Assembly (NCBI RefSeq): GCF_000189635.1
Contig: NW_002476355.1
Location: forward strand, 1-64,000
Direction of reading: 5' to 3'
Length of the DNA: 64,000 nucleotides
Origin: Tetrahymena thermophila SB210
Taxonomy: Eukaryota; Ciliophora; Oligohymenophorea; Hymenostomatida; Tetrahymenidae
Each line of letters starts with the position of its first letter. Positions within the stretch are counted from its first letter, which is position 1. Of this stretch, positions 52,701 through 64,000 are shown in pieces. A program made the translations under genes and the position numbers. The notes below the pieces were generated by a model. It saw nothing but the letters and a program-made list of their open reading frames with translations. It was not told the origin of the DNA and did not search any database.

Positions 52701-55524
52701 CATGTAAATAAATACAACTTCATAATTATTTTTAGTATAAATTTAATTATTTAACCAAAAGGCTCAGACTGATCCACCTAAATTTAATTCAAAACAATAG
52801 AGAAAGTATTACGAATTAATTACAGAAACTGGGTTTTACATTTACTTTTTAATCAGTTGTTACATAGAATTACCGTAATTAAAAAAAATAAATTAAATCA
52901 TACAATGATTATTATTTAAAATTTATAAAATAGATCAAATTCTTCAGAGAAGAATCGAAACATAAATTAAGATCTAGATTTGTAGACAATAAACGAACTA
53001 AGTGAAATACAGAAAGATTTCAAAGAATCTAAAGTATAAATTTTAATATATTTAATTTTTATACTTAGTTTAATTTATTTTGTTAATATAGGGAAGTATC
53101 TTTGATCTTGAGTAAAACATTATAGGAAAATTTACAAAGTTTTTATATGCAATATTGAGCTGGATGTATTAACAAGTCAAGTTTATAACATAAAAAATTA
53201 ACATTGCTAAATCACAAAAGCAACACTTAGATGAAACAGAAGCTAAGTATTTCAAGGAGGGAATATAATTTTTTAAAAGGAATTCAGCTTCAATTGAAAT
53301 AGTTAGAAATAATCAAATAGAGAAGGTAAGATTTATAAAATATCCTTACTGTCACTTCCTTCCTAAAGATATAAAATCTCAATTTTAAGAAAATGTTATA
53401 AGAGATTCTATTCATACAAAGATATAAAGTAAAATAAAATTATAATTAGATTTTTAAATATATAAAACAAATTTTAAACAAACTAGCTGTCATTGACAAG
53501 TATAAGAAAGTGATTGATATTTGTAAGCACGAAGAAAAATTAAGTCTGTTCTTTAACAGAAATAAAATAGTAAGCATTTTTGCTAACTATGTAGACATGT
53601 GGAGAGAAATAGCTTACATAATAACAGTTACTTTAAATATTTTCATTATTATAAGTTACTCAGAGTTAAATGTAGACAAGAATAAACCTTCTAATCTAGA
53701 GCCAGAAATTTCTTCAGAAACTAGATGGGATATGAGAACCATGAATCCTTTACTAGGGTTAACAGATAGGTATCTTTCTGTTTAAGATACAAGAGATCTC
53801 TTTGCTCTCTTTGGTTTTATTATGGTATTTTGTTCTATGTTTATCATGGTCTTCTTTTTAGTCAAGCGTGGACCTCTCTACCTCAAATAAGCATGGGTTA
53901 GTAGCGAATCATTTATTGATAAAAGTTCAGGTAATTTAATATTTTAATTTTGAATTTAAATATTAAATTACTTTTAAAATTTAGGTTTTTTTATTAAGAT
54001 GCTAGTTTATATTTTTGTAATCATAACTACCATTCTAAAATTGTTGATTAATCTCGAAATTATATACTACTTATCTTTTGGTTTATTAGCTATTTTAGCT
54101 ACTTTTGTGCATCCTTTCTTTTTTGCTTTTCATCTAACAGAATGCTTTCTGAGATATTAAACTTTGAGAAACGTATTAAAGTCGATTTATGATCCTAAAA
54201 TAGGACTTATATTAATCTTTATTTTAATTTTACTATTTATGTATTTCTTTACTGTGTTTGGCTACTTAATATTCAACGACTCTTACTCTAATAGATGTGA
54301 CAGTCTTTATCTCTGTTTTTTTGAATCTTTTGATTAGAATTACAAATATATTGGAGGATTGGGAGGTTTCCTCAATAGAGTTAAACCTCAGGATACAGGT
54401 AATTAATTCATTATATTAATATTTTTTCATTAAAATTAAATTTAATAATTGAAATCCATCCATCAAGTTAAATTATGTTATTATCTTGGATTACTTAATC
54501 ATTAAAGTTTCACTTAAGTATTTATTTTTTATTTATTGTGATTGATTTGTCTTAAAGCAAATCAATTTCTTATAAGTTTTCAAACAAAATGTTTTATAGC
54601 TTTTTTACAATCTGAATTTGATAAATCTAATTAATTTTAATCAAATTTTTTATTGAGAAAGTAAAAAAATTTTTATTTATTAGATAATTATGATTATGAG
54701 AGGTTCTTATTTGACAACTTTTGCTATATATTGATTTCAATATTTCTTTCTAAAATGTTTTCTGGGCTAATTATTTGTACGTTTAAGTAACTAAGAGACA
54801 CTTAAATGTAAAAACATATTGATGTTAATGAAATGTGTTTTATTTGTGGAAATTCAAGGTAAAAATTATTATTTTAATCAAATCTTTTAATCATCAACAC
54901 AAATATTTTAAATAAAGAATTTATTGAAGAATTCGAAATAATTTTTTTTAGTTTTTTTTACAATTAAGAAAGATTCTTTAATTATTTAAAAGATAAATAA
55001 TATGTAAATGAAACAAAAATAAATATTGATTTGATTATTTTTAAGATATGTTAAAAAACTAATTAATTAAATAGGGAGCTTTTTGATAGAAAAAGTGATA
55101 AAGGATTTTAACAACACATTAAAAATGATCACTATATTTGGAATTATATGTTTTATCTTGCTTATTTGGAAGAAAGAGATAGCACTGAGTATACTGGTGT
55201 TGAGTCATATGTGAAAGAAAAATTAACTTAGCTTGATTATACTTGGTTCCCTATATAAAGAGCGAGCGTTTTAGTGGATGATGAGAAAAAGATTTTAAGG
55301 GATTAAAAAGAATTAGAAGAACTTCAAAATAAAGTAAAATTAAAAATTAAATTAAACATATTTAACTCATATATTTATTTTAAATAAAAGTTGAATAAAT
55401 ATAATAATTAAATGAAGGAAGTAACTATTTTAAATAATATCATATTGGAAAATTGTAGCTCTTAATAGTAAAACTAAAAGTAGTTATAAAAACAAGATAT
55501 AAAAACTGCTAATGAAATAAAGTG
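40785..55524 (+). CDS. Inositol 1,4,5-trisphosphate receptor-type intracellular calcium channel
   Basis: A giant multi-exon gene, roughly 3,500-3,900 aa by my estimate, with more than 20 introns, including a 556-nt one at 43521-44076. The first intron (40842-40917) and start are the least certain. Order: suppressor-like beta-trefoil (LLFGSIISLNPFEEP, DRCLFKVYPS, LQLLHVASNTFLTCN), MIR repeats (WRIILYANTC, GDVIWLNHVETGFTIIS, MWIIENENF, SSGKYLSLN), long helical RIH-type regions, then the channel from about 53.5 kb with six hydrophobic segments. The pore loop reads YIGGLGGFL; S6 is FCYILISIFLSKMFSGLII. The linker CFICGNS...FQQHIKNDHYIWNYMF...DSTEYTGVESYV...DYTWFP is diagnostic of IP3 receptors (zinc-linker and C-terminus). 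The channel should release calcium from ER or related stores on IP3 binding. Odd point: Gly replaces Asp in the GGGVGD filter. Confidence 0.93.
43521..44076 (+). other. Unusually long intron of the IP3 receptor gene
   Basis: Donor AAG|GTAAAT and acceptor TTTAATAG|A join the MIR-domain exons WEDRFFLR and NFSSGKYLSLN in frame. At 556 nt it is far longer than the 50-100 nt norm in this window. It is AT-rich throughout, with no embedded gene visible. Confidence 0.8.
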
Positions 55525-56220
55525 AAAATAATTTATTTAAAAATATAATTAATTAAATATGATTTAGCCAACATCTATAAATTTATGTAAATATCATTTA
55601 AAACTAATTCCTTTAATAAGTAATTTTAAAGATATTTCATAACTAATTTATGTAATAAATGAAAACATAAGTTTAATCAATAAAAAATAAATAACAAATG
55701 GAAATTTAGTTTTATAATAATTTAAAATGTTAAATTAATGAGAAAAACTCCTTTGATTCAAAAAAAGTTAAATGTTAAATAAACGAATTTTGATTATAAT
55801 TTATAATTTGTTTAAAAATGTAAAAAATTAAAAAATTTAAAGAAGAAAATATTTTGATTATTAAATTGGTTTAGAAATATATAAAGAAAATAAGACTTTA
55901 TGTAAATTTATAATGTTTTTATTTTGTGGTTATTGTAGTTCTGTAAATTGAATTTTAATAAAATTCTGGTATTATTAACAATTATTTATTTTTATGTAAT
56001 TAATGTCAATATTATTTTCATTTTAATAATTCAAAATTTTAATTGATTATTATTTTATCAAATAAACAAGCAAATCTTAATTTTTACTTTTAATATTAAA
56101 AGATACTCAATAAGCAAATAAATAAATATTCACTTACCTAAATAAATTAACTGAGCGAATCCATTTTTACATAAATTAATTTTATAGTATACTTCGGGTT
56201 TAAATAAAGCACGTTTTTTC
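55525..56220. other. Intergenic spacer
   Basis: About 700 bases of AT-rich DNA between the calcium channel gene and the following secreted-protein gene on the same strand. No other feature was seen. Confidence 0.5.
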
Positions 56221-59200
56221 ATGTTCAGGGTAATAGTGGTAGTCCTAACGGTCTTTGCCAAGTTGATTAAACCTTAATTCGTTTAAGAGTTTTCTGATCC
56301 TTCTACTTAATCGATTACATCATTAAATTCAGCAAAAGGGCAATAGACCTTTTACCAATTAGATTTTTCATTTTAAAATAATCAAAATGAATTTAATATC
56401 GTGTCTTCATTGGGTAAGTCTTAATTAAATGTTAGCTTGAAATTTCCTAAAGAAATTACTTTACCAAGCATATTAAACTAATGCTAAATATTTTCAATAT
56501 TGCAGGGAGTAAGTAGCTACTAAAATGTAGATTGCTTAATAAATTAATTTTCTAATTCAGTTCAATTCAACTTTGATGGTTCACTTTTTATACAAAAAAC
56601 AAATTCTATTGTATTTGGTCAAGTAGATAATCCAAATAATTATGAATAAAGCTCAGATTTTGAGTTCTGTATAAATAATAACTCAAATAAGATAATATGC
56701 TAATTTAGATTTGGAAAGTAGTCTTTTGCAAATCCTCCAAGTAACTAATCATTTATACAATATATAATATTAAAAATAATTTAAATTATATTTAATCTTA
56801 GTTTAAATGATATCTGCTTAAGTAACGCCAATTTCATGGTTAAAAATATCATCTGGAGCAAGTTATTCGTTTAAGTAAATATTAATATTGATTTAGAATA
56901 CAATATAATTTTGAACACTCAATAATTTGAATAGATTTTAGTTGGTTGGAATTTATTTAAGTGGTCACTCAATTAGAATAATGTTTCCTTAGTATTTTAC
57001 AAGTAGTTCAGCCTATGTTAGAATATAAGGTAATACATGTGAAAAAACTATTAGTAATTTACATATGGGTAGAGTGATTGAGTGCTTAGTGCTATCTTAG
57101 CCTCTTTCTGGCTTAGTTTAAGTTGATATAATTAACATGATAAATCCTAACTACTCTGGTTATTTTATGGGCTTTTAAATTGATCTTCTTAAGTATAGCA
57201 GTAATTTAATTGTAGAAACAATCCAATTTGATGGATAGATATAAATTTAACCTGGGAAAATTTTTGCTTCCCTTGATACCTCAGTTGATAAGACTTTAAT
57301 CTCGTTTGGCATTCCTGTATATTATCTAACTATTCAAACTGAACACAATCTATATAATGGTTATATTCAAATCTAATTTGACTCCTAATGGTAAATAACC
57401 TCTAATACATGTACAATATTGTAAATCCAAGATGATGATCCAGCTGATTATACTTGTTAACTTTAAGGAAGCAGTTTTATTGTTTCTACTTTCACATAAC
57501 TACAACCGTACTAGAAAATTATCATTGAATTACCTATAATTTAACCTTCAATCTAAGGTATATTAATATTAAATAAATAAGCTTTAAATATATTTAAAAC
57601 TATTCATCTTTAAAATTAAATTACATTTACATTAAAAATAAATGTTATAATTTTAATTAGAATATTTTATTTATTTTTAGTTTTAGAATAATAAAAAAGT
57701 TATATTTTGATAATAAAAATTTGAAGTTAAATTATAAAAAACATTTAAAAAGGTTAGTACAGCTTTACAATTATATCAAAGCTAAGTGGATCAAACTAAA
57801 TAGTAGATTATTCTTTGATAAATACATAAATAGGTTCATAAAGTAAATTTGTTTTAATGATTTATTGCTTTATTTATTTTTCTACTTTATCCAAAAGAGG
57901 GTACTTCTAAGATATTTAGAGCACATCCAATGAGATATGTAACAAAATTAAAAGCAGGATAGAGAGGTCCTATTGAAATTTTATTATTTTTAAATGTACA
58001 ATTGCCTCCAACCACAAGCTTAACTGTGGGAAAAATTGTTATTACAATTGTGCCTTAGGTTTAGAAGCCTGTAACCTAATAAAATGGAATTTTGAAATGC
58101 TTATTTTACGAAAGAGTTATGGCTACCAGCTGTGTACTTAACAATTCATAACCTGGAAAAACTATAATCACTGTATATACACCTTCAAACTATTCGTTTT
58201 TCTAAAGCGAAATACCACTCATTATCACAACAGAAGGAGCTATTCCAGGTAATTAATATTAACAATTTTGAATTGCCTATTAAAAATTAATACATAAATA
58301 AATCTTTTTATAAAAATATTCTAAATTAAATTAAAATTAATTTAAAGAACAAAATAAATTTATCAATTAAAAATTTAGAATTCATTTAAAAATATTTATT
58401 CAAAAAAAAAAAATATTAAATAATTTATTTAAAAAAATAATATTAAATAATTTTTAAAAAAAAATTAAATAAAGGGTAATAAGAAGGTATCCTTGTAAAT
58501 ACAATATTGCAGAGATACGAATTTACAGTATAAACATTTAATTCAGATAATCCAGTAGCATCTCCTTTGGAAATATTTTATGGAGAGTGGGTACCAGATT
58601 CATTTTAGCTTACAAATGCTGTGATAAATCCTCTTGCACTAGAGCAGTTAGAAATTTTAGTTGTTTCAATAAAATTTTCTTGTCCTGTTGATTTGACTAT
58701 GAATGGAAGTTCAACTAATTATGTTTTCATATTATACTTCATTAGTGGTGTTAACATAGTTATCCCTTCTGGCTAGAATTCAATATAAAATTTTTCATGC
58801 TTTATACAAGGCTTAACAGGAGTTAATGTCAGATGTGATTTATATAAAGATAGTATTTAAATATATGGATTTTAGACTCTACTGGCTGGCACCAGTGTTA
58901 CAATCATAATTAGCGAAATTCCTTTAACTGTGGCACCTAATACAATCTTAAATCTGACATTTTCAATAAATTAGATTACTCCTGGAATGCCTACTTAATA
59001 TGTATAGTTATATCAAATTAATTAACAATGGATCTTATTCCCTTAATCTTAGCCTAACACCTATAATATGGATTACGAAGTTAGTGTTTTGTAAAGCAGT
59101 GCTGTTATAAATAGTATACCATCATTCAGTATTTCTTACACGCTAAATCCAATTGATACAGTTTTATACTATTTTCCTTCTTCATTTAAATATATATTTA

Positions 59201-62200
59201 CTTCTTCTACATTTACATGTGGAACAAGTACCTGTTATTATTTAGTAAGAGCTCCATCTTCAAATGGATTTATTATACTTGAAAGTAAAGCTCAACCAAT
59301 AACATTGAACCCTCCTAATTATAATCAGCTAACTGTCATCCCTTTAGGTGTAATTTAAGCTCCTCCCTTTTAAGGTAGTTTTCCTGTTAATATGTATGCT
59401 TTGTTTAACCAAAGAGTAATAAAAAAAGCATTTTTCTACATAAAATTCGGAAGTGATTTAATAAACACAGCGAGCTTTACTGTAACAAATCCAGGATAAT
59501 TTATAATTAAAAATACTGAACACTACTTTACAGTATCATTTATCACAAAAAACTACATTCCAGATTCAGGTTCTATATAAATCTTTTTTCATAATGGGGT
59601 AACTGTATAGACAAGTAGATATTAGCTTTACTGCTAATTGCAATCCCCTCAGTTTTAAAGTTTATCTTATTTTCCTATTTAATGCACTAAAAATGATTCT
59701 ACAAACTCTTTCACAATAACTGGCTTCAAATTAATAAATTCAGGAGTTTAGCTAACGATTACATTAAGATTACTTACTGACCCAGTACAGAATCCAATAA
59801 ATCCTACTTGCGACATTTATACTCTAGATTAAAATGGCAATCCAATTGATTCAATAATTGGCGTTTAGAATGCAAATAATCCTATCACAAATAATATTAG
59901 CTCTCTTCAATAATTTAATATTATTGATAACTATTACAGATAAAACGAATATCCCCCAATTAATTATATTGGACCATTCATACTTTAATTTTAGTAGTCA
60001 AATACTATTGTAGCTGCCTTAAATACGATTGAAGTTCAATTTGATGTTGGTTTCTCAATTCCTAATGGCATAACATAAAATGCGCCTATGTATTGCTAAA
60101 TTAATCAAGTTAGGGCTTACTGCAAAGTAACATCTTACACCCCTTAACTCACTGTACAAATTTATCCTCAAACAAATCCTGCTGTTGTAGTAAGCTCAAA
60201 TAATTAAAATAATTTACTGATATCTACAGAATATGTAAGCCCTTTAGATGGGATTTAGCATCCGACTTTGGCAGATGTTTATTAAGTTTAAGTAAAGCTA
60301 ATTGATTTATTTGGAAATACTAACTTGTCTACAAAGTATACCAAAATAAATCCATTAAAGTTGGTATTCTTTTATGTGAAATCATATTGTAGCTCTCCAA
60401 GCTAGTATAATCTGTTATTATTTCATGCTAGATTTTCATAAAACGTTTTAAAATTCTCTGGCGGAGGAAGAATATATATTGTTTTTCCTACTTTTAATTA
60501 AGCTGGGACTGGATTATTCAGTTCAAATTTAGGATTAAATTATGATCCTTTTGTTGATAACTTAGTAGCATGCAACTTTTCATAATCTTAAAAGTAAAAA
60601 TTTATTTTTTTAAACTTTTGTTAATATTATTTTTTTCTAAAAAAGTACAATAAATGCCGAGAGTGGAAAGTAGTTAAAATGCAGACTAAAGCCCTAAGAT
60701 TACAATACAGACAGTATTAGAGTAGAAATAATCAATTTTGACAATATTTAAGTTGACTAGGAAATGTATGTTTTTATGACTTAGATAATGAATCCATCAA
60801 ATTTAATTGTTGATATTACTTTTAAAATTGAAGTTTAAATTATAGACCAGATAAACGGTTCAATTCTTTCTAATTTGAATCTTGATTATTTTAATGTATT
60901 TTTAAATATGCAAACTTCCACACCAAATCCTGATTTGACTAATCCTTATATAGGAAATATTTTTAGCGTTTCCTCAAGTGTAGGAAGTACTAATGTAGCT
61001 ATGATCTCAAATAGGGCCTATTATACTACTGCTTTTTCTGCTTAAGATATTTATTATGTTTAGCTACCTCCAACTATTACTCCTACTTTAAACTTTCTAG
61101 GTTGTGATGCAACATAATTTTTACTATGTTTATCATTCCCTGATGCTAATGTTTTAGTTTACATTACTAATTAAATTCCTGCGTTAACTTTCTCAAATAT
61201 AAATGATTCAATAAGTAAACGATTAATTAACTTTTAAATTAATTTAAATTTAAAAATATTTCTATTTAAATATTATTTTTATTTAAGCTAACCAATATTT
61301 TAACATATAAAAGTTAGCTAATTACCAATTTCAGTCCCTTAGACTAACACAATCTACTATTCATATGTATGGTAAAAAACTTTGTATTAAGGAAGGGTTG
61401 TGAATTAAATAACAGCAAATCAGTGGAAATCACTGACTGGTAGTTTAAGTAATGTATCACTAAATTTAATGAATAGCTAGACGCCTTTGATTAATACAGT
61501 CAAGACCCTTATTCAACTTAAGTTCACAACTACTCATTTTATACCAGCTGGAGGCTCAATAGTAGTTTAATTTCCTACTGATTTCCCAGCAATTTATAGT
61601 CACTGTGAAAGTTCTTTTTAAAATGGCTCTAAGCTATAATCAAATTATTTATCAAATAGTGGATCATTTGGTTGTAGTGTTTAAAACAATTTATAGTGGG
61701 TTATAAGCAATATAAATTAAGTTTAAGCTAATTCTAATATAATAATAACTGGTAAAGTAGATCTACCTACTTCTTAAATAACTACATAGAGCCTTTAAAT
61801 AACAACTTTAAGCACAGGTTTCAGTGCAAATACATTAACATCTGGTTATTTAATAGATTAAATTTTAAATGCACCAAATACTGTGATAAGTATGTCATAA
61901 TACTCAACCATGTGTATGCCTTTTATTTTTTCAAAGAAATCCATTTTCATAATTTTTAAATAAAAATATTAGTGTAACCAGAGGTCGATTATGTTGATAT
62001 ATAACAAGATATTTTAAGAAGCAACTTCAGGGGACCTTTAAGGATGCATTTGATTGTTAATGACAACGTTTTAGGTAACCAGGGGAAATTTTAAATAGAT
62101 TTGTTCAGGTATCTTGTTTATAAATTTAGTTTTTACAATTAATCAAAATTTTTAAAAATTAAAAGATATTCTGTAAATAGAAAGAATACAGGAGGATTTC

Positions 62201-64000
62201 CTTACAATTAAAATGATAAATATGTATGTGGATTTGAAAGTAAAATAAATGTAGGGAAAAAAATAGGTTGCTTGATACTTAGCATTTCGGAAGTAAACAC
62301 ATCAAATACTCAAAATAGCTTGAGGATTATAATGCTTCCTAATGAGCAATTGAATAAGAATGAAAGATATGAGCTTGTGTTAACAACAGTTAACGGAATT
62401 AACCAAGAAGGAATATAATTTGGAATTAATCCAGGTACATTTAGAATCTCGCTTGCTTGTGATCCTTAGGGTTTGAGTGCTTTTAAAACTATAGATCAAG
62501 TTTACCTTCAAATATACTCAAACGATTTTAAGTAAATACTAGTATAAAGCTTAATTAACATTCCTGGGGAATGGAATTTAATATTGCTCAAAATTTAACC
62601 TTAAGTTACAATAAAAGTGACAGATTAGATCATTTTAGAGTTTCCTGTTATCTCTCTTGATTCAAAAAACCTTTTTGCAGAAAACGGAGGTTATTCAAGT
62701 CTTAATGACTCTGATATTATTTTATATGATTTAGTTGATGCTTCTCTGAGTTTATCTGCAGTAAATTTTAGTATGACTTGCAGGTTTTTTAAAGGCTACA
62801 GACCTTTAAATTAAAATTTAAAATTCATTTGCTCTCAGCTATCAAATTAAATAACAAGTGCTGACTATATTTAGATAGCAATATCAATATAGAACCCAAC
62901 CATACCATTAAATAGTTAACTCTCCATCCCTATATAGATATACACTTATGATATTATCTAAGAAGCAAAAACCCATTATAGACATGAAATCAATGCCATT
63001 CCAATTCTTAATCCAGGTATTCATTTAAATTGTATTTTAAATAATAAAAAAATTATAAAAAAAAATGAAACAAATTTTAGATTTTCTTATCCAAAAAAAC
63101 AATAAATAAAATTTAAATTACCTGTTAAAGGATTTAATAATAATACATTTTTATGCTTTTGTTTAAATTAAAATTAATAAACAAGAACAACAACGATACT
63201 AAAAATCGTTTAAAATGATTATTTAATAGATCACAGATTTTATAAAATTAAAAACAAACGCTTAGTAATTTGAAAAAAAAAATTTTAAGGAATTATTTAA
63301 AATAAATATTCATGGGTTTTAAATTTAAACACTCAAAAGTTAAATTTAATTCAAATAACTTTGATTTAAATAAATTATTCAATTAAAATAGGAATGAGTG
63401 ATGTAACAGGAATAAATGGAGATTTTGATTTAGGGAATAGTTAAAATACTGTTTGCCACTATTTGGTGTAAACTATTCATTTTAGAGCATAACAATCACA
63501 ATAATTATAGTTTACTAACTAAGATGTTTATCTGCTAAGATTAAATTTTCCTTTATATTTAAACTAACCAACGTCTTTGGTTAGCTGCCAATATAATAAT
63601 GTTGCTCCTACGCCATTTAATTCTAACTGTGCAATACTTGTTAATAATGGATATATTTTGGTTTTTCCATCTTAATCTGGAAGTTTAAACCCAACAAACT
63701 TGGTCTGGATTAATAATGCCTTTTTTACTCCTTATAGCAAATTAGAAAATGCTGCTTAAAGAGTTGTTATTGGATTTGCTTATTATAGTTCTAGAAGGCT
63801 AACAGAAAGAATATAATATTTTGATAGCTTCCCATAGCTATTAACTTAAGTTAGTTCGAGTGTTAGTATGTCTATAACTAGTAAAGGAAACATTATTCCA
63901 TATCAAAATATAAATATGGACTACATCTTTACCATCACTGCCCCTTATTGGTCAATAGTAAAAAAATTAGCTGTGGTTTTTCCTATTTCATCAGGATTTT
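56221..64000 (+). CDS. Very large secreted/surface protein with Cys-pair modules (3' end beyond window)
   Basis: Starts MFRVIVVVLTVFAKLIKPQ, a signal peptide, and runs through many exons to the window edge, so more than 2,000 residues are expected. Introns separate blocks near 56.7, 57.6-57.8, 58.25-58.47, 60.6, 61.2, 61.9-62.2 and 63.0-63.4 kb; exact boundaries were not all fixed. The chain is Ser/Thr/Asn/Gln-rich and beta-strand-like. Spaced cysteine pairs recur, for example NTCEKTISNLHMGRVIECLV, NTCTILQIQDDDPADYTC and SCFIQGLTGVNVRCD, each followed by a hydrophobic, Thr-rich strand, suggesting repeated disulphide-closed beta modules. No catalytic motif was seen. It is probably an extracellular or surface-anchored protein; a C-terminal membrane anchor would lie outside the window. 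Family not recognised. Confidence 0.8.

Overview
The window is the left end of a ciliate macronuclear chromosome, almost certainly Tetrahymena (T. thermophila or a close relative). It opens with 29 tandem CCCCAA telomere repeats. The DNA is extremely AT-rich, introns are short and AT-rich (mostly 49-100 nt, GT...AG), and every convincing gene reads only with the ciliate nuclear code, in which TAA and TAG encode Gln and TGA is the sole stop. ORF calling with the standard code misses or fragments nearly all genes here, so the coordinates below come from reading with TGA as the only stop and placing introns by hand.

Layout. 1-600: telomere, subtelomere and a minus-strand tRNA-Lys(UUU). 0.9-11.6 kb: compact plus-strand housekeeping genes: a VMP1-like ER/autophagy membrane protein, GDP-mannose pyrophosphorylase (GMPPB), a coiled-coil protein, the 15.5K/SNU13 RNA-binding protein (with a 627-nt intron that may carry a structured RNA) and a UBE2D-type ubiquitin-conjugating enzyme. 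12.5-13.1 kb: a GC-richer, hairpin-dense stretch that is a candidate non-coding RNA locus. 13.8-26.1 kb: a small secreted-peptide ORF, then three minus-strand genes: a secreted PSI-like Cys-rich protein, a 1,353-aa Q/N-rich pseudokinase-like/TPR protein and a 625-aa coiled-coil protein. 26.1-31.8 kb: mostly AT-rich with some probable minus-strand exons. 31.8-40.4 kb: on the minus strand a papain-family cysteine protease, V-ATPase subunit E and a leucine-rich-repeat protein whose repeats are each carried on one small exon. 40.8-55.5 kb: a giant plus-strand inositol-trisphosphate-receptor-type calcium channel. 56.2-64 kb: the 5' part of a very large secreted/surface protein with Cys-pair modules, cut by the window end.

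No operon-like organisation is expected or seen. Several products share membrane and secretory themes (VMP1, GMPPB for glycan precursors, V-ATPase, lysosomal protease, calcium release channel, secreted proteins), but gene order gives no evidence that they work as one system. No mobile element, CRISPR array or viral sequence was recognised.
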